Below, one piece after another: positions 32,801 through 42,099 of a stretch of DNA of 64,000 nt (position 1 is the stretch's first letter; each line of letters begins with the position of its first letter). This DNA comes from Xiphias gladius (Eukaryota; Chordata; Actinopteri; Istiophoriformes; Xiphiidae): contig NC_053413.1 of the NCBI RefSeq assembly GCF_016859285.1, positions 24,891,939 through 24,955,938 of the forward strand, given 5' to 3'. A model generated the notes under the pieces. It was not told the DNA's origin, did no database searches, and worked only from the letters and a program-made list of their open reading frames with translations. The position numbers were made by a program, and so were the translations under genes.

Positions 32801-34042
32801 TCAATGCTGAGTAATGCAATAGACAAAAAAAATGGACAGGAGTGTAACATTGGCAGTATGAGAATATCAACTATTGTTTTCCAAACCACATGAAGTATTC
32901 TGCTGGGATTTTGATTTCAATTTGATCGTTTTTAAAATAAGTCTAAGATTTAAAAAAAAAAATTGATAATACAAATGGAAAGCAACAGCACCTGAAATCC
33001 TTGGCTGAAAAGAAAAACCATTTCCGCAGATTAAAGCCCCTTTATTTAAAGACACCAGAGGATATAGCGAATGAGTAATGATATGACATTGATTGGCTTT
33101 CAGTGCCGTTTTCTAGCCTAAAAAAGATGATATTCAATATCTGACATACAATGTTTAAGAAAAAAACCTCTTGATTCATCCCTAAAATATGACTCAGTTC
33201 TTTAATATGGGCTATAATATGACCTTTTTTTTTTTTTCACACAGTTCTATTATGGTATTGCTAAGGGATTTAGCATTAGCTAATATTTAGCCTTTGGCTT
33301 CTAAAACTGAACCGATCCAGTCTGTAAAGCAGTCAAATGGCTGACCGATCATTTCAAACCCTCCGTCAGGTGTCTGAGTTTTCTTATTCAATAAGTGTCT
33401 CGCTTTAACCGGCAGCTGTCTCGGGCAGAGACAAAATGCCTCACGTGTCACACAGCCCCGGTCTCATTTCGACACGGGGCAGTTTATTAGGAGATGTCTC
33501 CATTCGTCTCCCGCTCGACCGAGGCTAACGCGTCACACCCGCCCCGCACGCCGATCTCACGGGTGACAGACGGAGGAGACTGAGAGGTAGGAGGGGGAAA
33601 CTCAACAGTGACCGCAACAGCACATCAGAGAAGGTGTCAGAGGCATCAAAAATATCGATCCCTCGCCTCCCGAAGCGGCAGTAGAGATGAACGGGTGGGC
33701 GGGTGGTTGGGCCGTCCCTGATGGCAGCGGCCCGGAAAACAAAATCCATTCTCTCCTCCTTTGATGTTAGCGATAGCGGGATTGTTAGGTAGAGGGGGAA
33801 CGGAGTGATCCAGTGTTGGTTTTTTTTTCATAAAAGAAGGCTGAGCGGCTTTTAGGTCTTGTCTGTGCCCTGACTGCTCGTCTGGAGATTGGTTCATTAA
33901 GGAGTGGCTGACATAAGATATACTGCTCTTTAACGTACTTTCACAAATACCAACCATTTCTGCCACCCAGCGCATTTCAGCGACTTATTGAGGCGTTTTT
34001 TTATAAAGCCGGGGGATTTAGGAGAGGCAGATTAAAACATAA

Positions 34043-34350
34043 TGGTCAAAACCGAAGCGGAAGAGGCCGAGATATCATCACTTTTTAGTCCCCGGTCTGA
34101 GTGAAGCCCCAGAAAAACGACGGATCCCACACTTACCGTTGTGCAACGCGACAGCATCTTTCCCTCAATCTTCCCCGCCTGTCGAACGCCCACATCTTTC
34201 AAACTCCCGGCCCCCGTCACCAGTGGAATCATTGGTTAAAAATCTACAGCCCAATACGAGATAAACCCGCTAACGCTAAGTTATTTTGTCAGACATTAGA
34301 GAGCTCCTTCAAGAGCCAAAGGAGACATTACGCAACTGTTTTCACAAAAC
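34043..34350 (+). mobile_element. Unclassified interspersed repeat, copy A
   Basis: Shares with copy B (57371-57575), in the same orientation, the order GGTCA, GAGGCYGAGATATC, CTTTTTAGTC/CTTTTAGACC, GGTSTGAGT, TAGAGAGCTC/CAAAGCTCTC, GGAGACATT and AACTGTTTT. Copy A carries about 130 extra bases in the middle. Confidence 0.6.
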
Positions 34351-34359
34351 AAGTGAAAC

Positions 34360-35590
34360 CACATGTTACGAGTGAACCGGTCTTCATGGGTAGAATCGGT
34401 AAGATCGGCAGAAATCTTTAGGTTTTGAAACGACGACTGGAGAAGCCGTTCCCGCCCGCTCAGCCCCGAACACTCACGGCGAGTCACGGCCCGTAATTAA
34501 ACCGGAGCAGGGTCCCCGCTGCGTGGTAGGAATTCAGGTTGGGAGGATATTTCTTGGGCTGCTCTTTCTGCCCCCGCCGAGAATGCCAGAAATGACAAAC
34601 ATGACCTTTGACCCCTCACCTCTGCATCCCTCCCCCTGCACGACTTTACACACAGGCATGTGAGATGATTGACGGTCTTTCCTTTTGTTTAAAATTTACA
34701 GTCCGAGTAAACCTTCTGAATCTTACTGACCTGACAGTGTTTATCTTTTTACTTTTCACCCGACAACATCGGCGTTTTTCTGTAAAGGATTCGAATACTT
34801 CAGCGATTCGTTCATTTTCTCTCCACTTCTTCGCACCGACGTGCAGTGGTCGATCCCAGCATGCATTTGGGCGGAGAGCAGTGAGGTCATCCGTCCATCA
34901 CAAAAGGCTTTGCGAGCCAGGCCTAGAGGAAATATTTGTCTAAGATAGCACTGTAAATTGGCCATTATACGACAATAGCTGTTATTAAAAGCAAAATGCT
35001 TCCCAACGGGCTTTGTGTACATTGTGAAATTATAGATACCCGTTGCTACGTGACCTCTGACAGCCCATGTAGGCCATTCGGACCTCTTAACCGGATTTAT
35101 TCCAAACCAATCAGAGTCCGACAACCAAGCAGATCATCGCACAAAGGCTGCATTCATAAACACCCCAACCGGAGCCGAAGGAGAGGAGCCGGCTTCTCTG
35201 GATTTCACCCGTAGCATCTCTCTCTCTCTCTCTCTGACGAGCTCTTCCTGAGCCCGCGAGCCAAAGCCTTGTTTACGTTAGAAGGAGATGGATCAGGCGC
35301 AACCTCTCAACCCATTTCCTTTTTTTACTCTGGGGCCTGAGTGAACCTGCCCAACCCCCCTGCCTCAACACACACACACACACCCCGCTGGCAGAGGAAG
35401 CAAACGTGTGTCCTGGTTAATAAGCAGTGGCAGAGCAATTTGCTCTCGCTGGACTGAGCAAACAGGTCCTGCCGTCCATTTTTTATGAATGCGATCACTG
35501 ACGGAGGCAAATCTGACGCAGCTGTCACGGGCAGGCCCCTGCTGGAAGCAACCGGTTTGTTGGCTGCGGCGTGATGCCATGCAGCTAGGT
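34360..35590. other. Intergenic DNA, no gene recognised
   Basis: Contains a (CT)n patch at 35218-35236 and a short CA tract at 35369-35382. No exon-like sequence. Confidence 0.5.
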
Positions 35591-35640
35591 GGGTATGCAA
35601 ATCAATCAAACTGTCGGTTTTAATAGGTCATTTAATGTCA
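35560..35640. promoter_or_regulatory. POU octamer with PBX/HOX-like site, 2.6 kb 3' of fzd8
   Basis: ATGCAAAT (35595-35602) overlaps AATCAATCA (35600-35608), followed by TTTTAATAGG. This is a compact composite of POU and PBX/HOX-type motifs in unique sequence. Confidence 0.35.
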
Positions 35641-35883
35641 GAGTCAGAGTTGTGGTATGAAGGTCTGAAGGTATGAGCAGATGACTTCACTGACATCAAG
35701 GAAACAAGCAACAAACAAACAGGCTTTAACCTATTAAACCCTGGGTCACACACCAGGTGGCTCCGTCGGGTCTGATTATGTCACATGCTCCTATTAAAGG
35801 TGCGTGAGCATGAGAGACAGAGCAATGGACGCTATTTTTAATTACAGAGGCTTGGGGGGGGGGGGTTCAGTTGATGTTTTTGA

Positions 35884-35898
35884 CCACAAGGTGGCAGC
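35884..35898 (+). promoter_or_regulatory. CTCF-like site, plus orientation
   Basis: CCACAAGGTGGCAGC matches the CTCF core consensus with a single mismatch (A for Y). It sits 3.1 kb from the minus-oriented site at 32786, pointing the other way. Confidence 0.45.
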
Positions 35899-35949
35899 GC
35901 AATACCGCTTTATCCGTCCCTCTTCCCCGCATCTGCTGTTCAGAGTCCT

Positions 35950-37050
35950 CTCCGGGGTTCCAGAGGAGCAGGGCAGGTCTCATCACGGGCCCGGGTCGTG
36001 CGGTTTTGAGTTTTCAAGAGTCGACTTAGAAAACGCTCGAAGCGATGCGGGACCTTCTCGCCCCCCCCCTCCTCGGGCGCCCCTGCAGCCATGGCGCACA
36101 AACCGAAGCGGTCACCAACCGAACCCACGGCAGACAGGGTGTCAGCCGGCCGTCCCCGGTCCGCCCATCCACGCTTGACGAGCCTCGGGCGTCGTTACAG
36201 GACAGAGGCACCCGGGCCGTACCCACCTGAAACCCCGCTACAGGCATGCACTGCCACATACGGCAGGACGGATGTTTGCGCTGAATTGTTTAAAACTGTT
36301 GCGGAAAATCGACCACTGGTCAGGTGCATTTTCCTGAGCAGAGACTGGTGGATTTTCCTGGTGGTTTTCTCGAACAACGGGCAGCTCCAGGTGGACTGTT
36401 CTGCTCCCTGTCACTAACGCCGGCAGCTTCTGCAGCGAATTCCCGGGACAAAGGTGGTCGACACGGGGTGAAGAACGCAATGAGACGAGTGTACTCCCTC
36501 CGCCCGCACTCTTTCACCTGTTCCCCCAAAAAGGGAAGGCCACACAGAACACCCGCGGGAGTAGCCGGAGTTGATTTGCTTCTCAAACGCGTAAAAACTG
36601 GGGACGAGGTGAACTGGGACGTATGTGGCCCGGGTCAGGGGTTTAGGACCGAAATCACGCGTTAAGACTGAAGCACGGGGGGCATTCGACCGAGAAGACC
36701 ACCTGTGGTGCCCCCCCCCCCCCCCCCATTGCCATGCCGAATGTCGTCCCCCGCGTCTCGCAGCGGGCGAATCTGCAACTCCGGGCAGGTTTTACTGGCG
36801 CTCACTTGTCCCGCGTGGCCCCCCAAGAGCAGGCCACGACTTGCAGGTACACGTGAGCGAATCTCGCCAACCGGCAGGACTCGGCTGCTTGCGTGCACGC
36901 GGGATGCCGGGATTTTACCGGACCGACCGACGTCCGATCGGTGCGCGCCGTTCAGTCCGTGTTTTTGCAGCCTGCGTGGCAACCACAGCCGGACGGACGG
37001 CGGACAGGGTCAGATACCGGCACAAAGTTTTTGGCGTCGACTGACCAGGA
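35950..37050. other. GC- and CpG-rich segment beyond the fzd8 poly(A) site
   Basis: About 1.1 kb with high GC and many CpGs, containing C9 at 36061 and C17 at 36711-36727. Open frames exist in all frames because stops are rare in such DNA. None has a recognisable domain, so no gene is called. It could be a CpG island of an unannotated transcript. Confidence 0.45.
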
Positions 37051-37084
37051 CGCAGGAGGAAAAAAGAAAAAAAAAAAGATTCAA

Positions 37085-38198
37085 TAAAATTCAATAAAAG
37101 TTCTTTTATTCTGAAAATAAAATCTTCTATCAAAGTGGAATTATACATATTTACAAACTCGTTAATTTTCATATACAAATGTACAATATATGTACACCAA
37201 TAATTATATAAATACACTTTACGCGCTGATGCAAACCCGTAAGACACAGTATTAAGGCATTGATTAATGTACGTGTAATTCCGTTGTGTAGACAAAATGG
37301 CGATGGCCTGGTTTCAAGCGGAGCAGTCTCATTGTGAGTCTTATGCTTAAGACACGGCGGTTCTTTACAGTAAGGAGGAGAGGAGCCTCGGCTCAGTGCC
37401 GGGTAACCCATCGGAGGAGGGGGGGGGGTCTTGTCCGCTGCGTGCATTCAACGAAGCCCCGATAAAAGACTCCGCATTCTTAGTGCCAGGTACATTGTTC
37501 TGCTGCCGAGAGCCCCATTATTTAAGGAGAAGCCATTAGGCGTTCATTAATGTGCTAATTACAACACGCTGATGGACAATCCCGACACAATTAGCCCCCC
37601 ACACACACATTCAAACCCAAGGACGTCGCTCGGAGAAGGCAACGACTGAGCACTTTCCAACCTGATCCTACAACTTTTATAAGCAGAATGACGCGCGACC
37701 ACACAAATCCAAAAACGCACAGGTCGAGACCGGAGTGTTTTTGTTTTGTCTTTCTTTCTTTTTCGTTTCGTAACCGGACAGTTTGGAGGTTTCCTCTGAA
37801 TAACTACCTCCGCCAAAGGAGCTCATGTCTCCACCCGCATCCGTCTGTCGGTTCTTCAGCAGGATTAAGCAAAAAAAAAAAAAAAGGAACTTTGCACCAA
37901 ATTTTGCGGGGAGGTGGGACACGGGCCGGGGAAGAGCTCGTTAACATTTTGGTAAGGAACCCAATTAAAGCGGAGGATATCAACTCTTTTTTTTTTTTTT
38001 AATTCCCTGTCCTTAACATAGGGAGACGGGGCTCTTTCCGACATTTTCGTCCATTTTCGGCCTTGGCGGAGGTACGCGCGTAATTGTAATCAGTCTTTAT
38101 GCCACTTCGTCCCACGAAGAGCTGACACGCGCAGCCTTTAGACGCAAGTGTCAAATGGCATAAGCTAAGACGCATTTCAGCGGACAACCCCCCCCCGA
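37085..38198 (-). terminator. fzd8: fzd8 3' UTR with poly(A) signal
   Basis: Downstream of the stop on the minus strand. AATAAA reads at 37105-37110 (minus strand), preceded by an AT-rich stretch (37100-37290). Two Pumilio-type UGUANAUA motifs sit at 37189-37196 (TGTACATA) and 37148-37155 (TGTAAATA), minus strand. The extent is inferred from the signal; no transcript evidence. Confidence 0.5.
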
Positions 38199-39944
38199 TC
38201 ACACCCGGGACAGTGGCATCTGTTTGGGGCAGGACACGGAGCTGGCCGTCCCGGACCTCCAGGTCAGTCCCGTGCTCACGTCACTGTACATGGAGCCCGC
38301 GGAGGCCTTGCTGCCCCAGCAGCACCGCGTGCAGAAAGTTCTCCAGGAGTCCAGGGTTTTCCCGGACCAGATCCAGGCTCCCGACGTGATGCCCACCAGG
38401 AGGCACATAAAGTATTTCAGCATGAACACGGCATAATCCGGCCTCTGCCTGTTGGGGTCTGTCATGCACGTGCAGTTGTGCGTAATTTCCCACGTCTGTC
38501 GGTTGTGCTGCTCGTAAAAGTAGCAGGCCACTATGACGGTGGCCGGGACCGTGTACAAAACCGTGAAAACTCCTATCCGGATCATCAGCCTCTCCAGCTT
38601 GTCCGTCTTAGTCCCCCCTTGCTTGATTACACTCCGGATCCTGAACAGCGAAACGAACCCGGCCAGCAGAAACATGGTGCCGATGAACAGGTAGATGACC
38701 AGCGGCGCCAACACGAAGCCCCGCAGGTTGTCCAAATTCTGGTTGCCCACGTAGCAAATCCCGGCCACCGAGTCCCCGTCCACCGAGCTCAGAGCCAGCA
38801 CCGCTATCGACTTCATGCTGGGGACGAGCCAGGCGGCCAAGTGAAAGTACTGTGCGTAACTGGCTATAGCCTCGTTCCCCCACTTCATGCCCGCGGCGAG
38901 GAACCAGGTGAGGGACAGGATCACCCACCAGATCGAGCTGGCCATGCCGAAGAAGTAGATGAGCAGGAAGACGATGGTGCAGAGCGCGGGACCCGTGGTT
39001 TCGTAGTGGATGTGTTCGGCGCCGTGTTCTCCGCTGCAGGCCACCTCCTCGTGTCCGGCGATCAGCCTGACAATGTATCCGACTGACACGAACATGTAGC
39101 AGGCGGAGAGGAAGATGATGGGGCGCTCCGGGTACTTGAACCTCTCCATGTCGATCAGAAAAGTCGCCACGGTCGCGAAAGTGGAGATGAAGCACAGGAC
39201 GGACCACAGGCCGATCCAGAAGGCGGTGAAAGTCCTCTCTTCCTGGGTGAAGTAGGGGTTGTGGCACGGCATGGCGCAGTTCAGGATCTGTCCCGTCTTG
39301 ACGCGGTTGTGCAGCGGGTGGCTGTCGCTGGCCACCGGCACCATGGGCGCGCGGCAGAAACACCCCGGCTCACACTGGGAAGCCGCTGGCTTGTGTTTGC
39401 CTGGGATGCCGCGACCATAGCCGTTCTTTTTCCTGGGGTTGAGCGGCTTCAGGGGCCGGTTGGTCGGCTTCGCCAGCACGGGAGAAGCGGTCGTGGTCTG
39501 GCTCCGGTTGTAGTCCATGCACAGCGTGTCCTGGTTCCCCTGCTCGGGCAGCAGGTCGCACCTCATCCGGTCTGGCCACGGAAAGCCGTACTGCCTCATG
39601 AGCGGAGCGCAGCCAGCTTTGGCCCGCTCACACACGCTCCGGCACGGCGGCAGTGGCTTCTTGTAGTCCTCCAGGCAGATCGGTGTGTACATGCTGCAGA
39701 GGAAGAAGCGCAAGTCCGGGGAGCACTTTATCTCCACCAGCGGCCAGAACTGGTGCACCTCCAGGCCGGCCTCGTCCTGCGTGTCGTGGTTGAACTGGTT
39801 GGGCATGTAGGTGTAGTTGTAGCCGATGCCTTTGCACAGCGGCACGGAGATCTCCTGGCACTGGAGCTCCTTGGCCGCCATGCAGCGCGTACCGTGCCAG
39901 ACGAGGGTGAGCAGCACACACCATCCCGGGATGCTCCTCTCCAT
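38199..39944 (-). CDS. fzd8: Frizzled-8 Wnt receptor, single coding exon (581 aa)
   Basis: Seven-pass plasma-membrane receptor for Wnt ligands, acting with LRP5/6. The protein begins with a signal peptide (about 1-23). The cysteine-rich domain has its ten cysteines at 29, 37, 74, 83, 90, 101, 105, 112, 129 and 142 (CQEISVPLCKGIGYNYTYMP... CLEDYKKPLPPC). N-glycosylation sequons lie at Asn43 and Asn146. After a basic linker (150-190), seven membrane spans run from about 240 to 525. KTLDSW at 529-534 is the KTxxxW Dishevelled-binding motif, and the tail ends LSRV, a class I PDZ ligand. Start and end match FZD8, with stop TGA at 38199-38201. Human FZD8 is longer (about 694 aa) because of glycine/proline-rich linkers absent here. 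Intronless as in other vertebrates. Which teleost paralogue (8a or 8b) cannot be decided from this window. Confidence 0.97.
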   Translation of the reverse strand: MERSIPGWCVLLTLVWHGTRCMAAKELQCQEISVPLCKGIGYNYTYMPNQFNHDTQDEAGLEVHQFWPLVEIKCSPDLRFFLCSMYTPICLEDYKKPLPPCRSVCERAKAGCAPLMRQYGFPWPDRMRCDLLPEQGNQDTLCMDYNRSQTTTASPVLAKPTNRPLKPLNPRKKNGYGRGIPGKHKPAASQCEPGCFCRAPMVPVASDSHPLHNRVKTGQILNCAMPCHNPYFTQEERTFTAFWIGLWSVLCFISTFATVATFLIDMERFKYPERPIIFLSACYMFVSVGYIVRLIAGHEEVACSGEHGAEHIHYETTGPALCTIVFLLIYFFGMASSIWWVILSLTWFLAAGMKWGNEAIASYAQYFHLAAWLVPSMKSIAVLALSSVDGDSVAGICYVGNQNLDNLRGFVLAPLVIYLFIGTMFLLAGFVSLFRIRSVIKQGGTKTDKLERLMIRIGVFTVLYTVPATVIVACYFYEQHNRQTWEITHNCTCMTDPNRQRPDYAVFMLKYFMCLLVGITSGAWIWSGKTLDSWRTFCTRCCWGSKASAGSMYSDVSTGLTWRSGTASSVSCPKQMPLSRV

Positions 39945-40260
39945 CGTTGTTTTCTCTGCGCGGCTCGTCCTCGGGAAAGTGCGAGCGAACTTGCGCTGCG
40001 CACGTAGGCTGCAAGTGCGATCAGTCCCGGGATGCTGCTGAACTCATGCTAGAGCGACGGTCCGTGGTATCCGGCTTTGCTTTCACGCGGTCTGGGGCGC
40101 CGCCGGTCCGCTCTCTCCCGCTCGCTCCGTCGGTCTAGCACGGCGTCTCTCTCGGCGTGCTCCGCAGCTGGTGGGTGTGTTGGGCTTTATGCAGGGCGGG
40201 CGAGGACACTCCCCCGGCAGGGGCGGGGAGGCAGAATAAGTCAATCCGTGGCTCCTTCTA
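39945..40260 (-). promoter_or_regulatory. fzd8: fzd8 5' UTR and CpG-rich promoter
   Basis: CpG-rich DNA continues from the coding exon to about 40250, then drops. On the minus strand a TATA-like CATAAAG lies at 40185-40191 after GC-box-like GCCCGCCC, which would put a start near 40155 and give a leader of about 210 nt. The exact start site is not visible. Confidence 0.45.
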
Positions 40261-40269
40261 TAGGTGTTT

Positions 40270-41660
40270 GTTTAAAACGTGCACCCTGGAGGAAGGGTTA
40301 TAATCACTTTGTCCCTGTTTACCCCGAACCCCCCAACACACACGTACCCATGACACACAGGGAGAGGGATAGTGGGCTACAATAGACCCATTAGGAAGGG
40401 ACCTAATTAGGGGTGCAAACAGTGGCTGCAAACTAAACGAACATAAAGTCAGCCTGTACAACGTTGTTAGGCTGGCAGGGTGTTGTTGTTGTAAGTTAAA
40501 TGATTCAGAGGGAGATATAAACCACTGCTTTTGAAAAAAGCATGATTCTTGTTCATCTTGGTGGTTTGTCTGCCTCACGGCCGGAGCCCACGGGCTCCTT
40601 CACTTCCTGTCACTCTCATTTTATTCTTCTCATTTGCTAAAAATGCACCATGAAGTGGAGACTGAGAGGAATATATATATATAATAATGTAACATTAGAA
40701 TATTTGTCAGCTGAAGCCGGTGTGTGTGTTACCGCAGTCCGTCTACGTTTAATTCATTAACGTGACAAAGGAGCGTTCTATCGCAGGTCACAGGTTCAAA
40801 TCCCGCAACAGCTGCCAAATTGCCCCTTGAACGAAATACTAGATCTTTGCAGACTCGTTGCGTGTCACCTGGATCCGAGTACTGGCAACGTTAGGGCTAG
40901 TGCCCCAGAATTTGCCCTTCAGGCTAAGTCTGGCAGGTCCCTGCTGACGAATGAGCACCGCCCCTGTCGGTTCCCTCTTTACAAGTCCTTCCCGCTTCAA
41001 GTTCCTCTGATGACTCGCAGATTGCATTTAAAGCTTATCAAGCTATTCGGTGCGTCAGACGCGAGGTGTTCCCGTCCCAAACCAAAGCAAGTGTCAAATC
41101 ATTTAAATGTTTGCCTTTGACATTGGCTTTTCTTCCAAAAAGAAAGACGCTGGAAAGTCAAGCATTTTCACAGTCTTTGTTGGGGTTTAAAGACCATATC
41201 ATTATCCAAAACCACTTAAAAACGTCCCCAAGATCTCACCGAATTTGCCAGTTCTGTCACGGTGAATTTTTATCTTGCGCGGTGAGGAAATCGTTTTGTT
41301 CAACCGCCGTCTAAAGGCAGGTGGAACAACAGCCTCCCAGTTATTCAAGAACAGTCTTTCGGCTGTAGCCCAGACGGCTCGTTTTGCTGCGCAGTTTCCG
41401 AAAAGACAGTGTTTACATCATTCATCGGCAAATGGTTGTGAAAGCCACGGGGGAGCACTAGTTTGATGCTATCAGCCTCCGCGAGAGTGGATGGCTCCCG
41501 ATCCCCGCGAATCTGACAGTGTGCGAACACGTACATGCGGCCTCAGCTGGATGTAGGTGCGAGGGAATTAGGGAAAATGTGTCTGAGATGCTGATGTATG
41601 ACGGTGTGAGAATATGTCTGCATGTGTGCTCGCATTGCAGGAAAAATATAGGGAGAACGC
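40270..41660. other. fzd8 upstream DNA, no gene recognised
   Basis: Mostly unique sequence with one SINE-like fragment (below). No exon-like sequence. Confidence 0.5.
40780..40840 (+). mobile_element. tRNA-derived SINE fragment
   Basis: CAGGTTCAAATCCCGCAAC is a good RNA polymerase III B-box with flanks as in tRNA-derived SINEs. It is followed by AGCTGCCAAATTGCCCCTTG, a phrase common in fish SINEs. Truncated at both ends. Confidence 0.55.
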
Positions 41661-41870
41661 GTGTGTGTGTGTGTGTGTGTGTGGTAAGGGAGGTAGAAGT
41701 GGTCTTGTTAGCCCACAGCGGGGGGTTGTCTTGGTCTAAAGGGTGGGGGCTGTTTGTCTTAACGCTTGTGCCAATGTTTCACTCAGAGCATGCTGAGCCG
41801 GCGATCGCTGCGACGCACCACCGGGCCCAGCAAACAACACAGTGTGTGTGTGTGTGTGTATGTGTGTGTG
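41661..41870 (+). repeat. Two short (TG)n tracts
   Basis: TG runs at 41661-41683 and 41842-41870, the second interrupted by TATG. Confidence 0.9.
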
Positions 41871-41879
41871 TAAACAGTT

Positions 41880-42090
41880 TTCTGAGCTCAGCCCAAAGAA
41901 AATTAGCTAATATGGGTAGATACAGCATTGTGATAGCACTAATTAAAGTCATTCACACTTCTTATTGGATTTATCAGCTTCAAATGGAGCTGAGACAGTT
42001 TGGCAGGCGAACAGCGGGATTCCAGTCCACAGGTTTTATAACAACTAATTAGCTCCAAACTCCAGCCTTTGGTAAAGGATGCTTGTTTTA
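41880..42090. promoter_or_regulatory. Candidate fzd8 upstream enhancer (homeodomain cluster)
   Basis: Within 150 bases: the palindrome ATTAGCTAAT (41902-41911), TAATTA at 41940-41945 and 42046-42051, and TTATTGGATTTATC. It is unique, complex sequence 1.9 kb upstream of the fzd8 coding start. Confidence 0.4.
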
Positions 42091-42099
42091 GCTCAGTTA

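Noticed and set aside
36045..37100. Several overlapping open frames of 60-139 codons on both strands
   Set aside because: All frames are open because of GC content and C-runs; Arg/Pro-rich products without domains and no splice logic.
39261..40007. 248-codon plus-strand open frame across fzd8
   Set aside because: It lies wholly opposite the fzd8 coding exon and leader. The absence of stops is a by-product of GC-rich antisense codons, and the protein has no domain. The same applies to 38478-39086.
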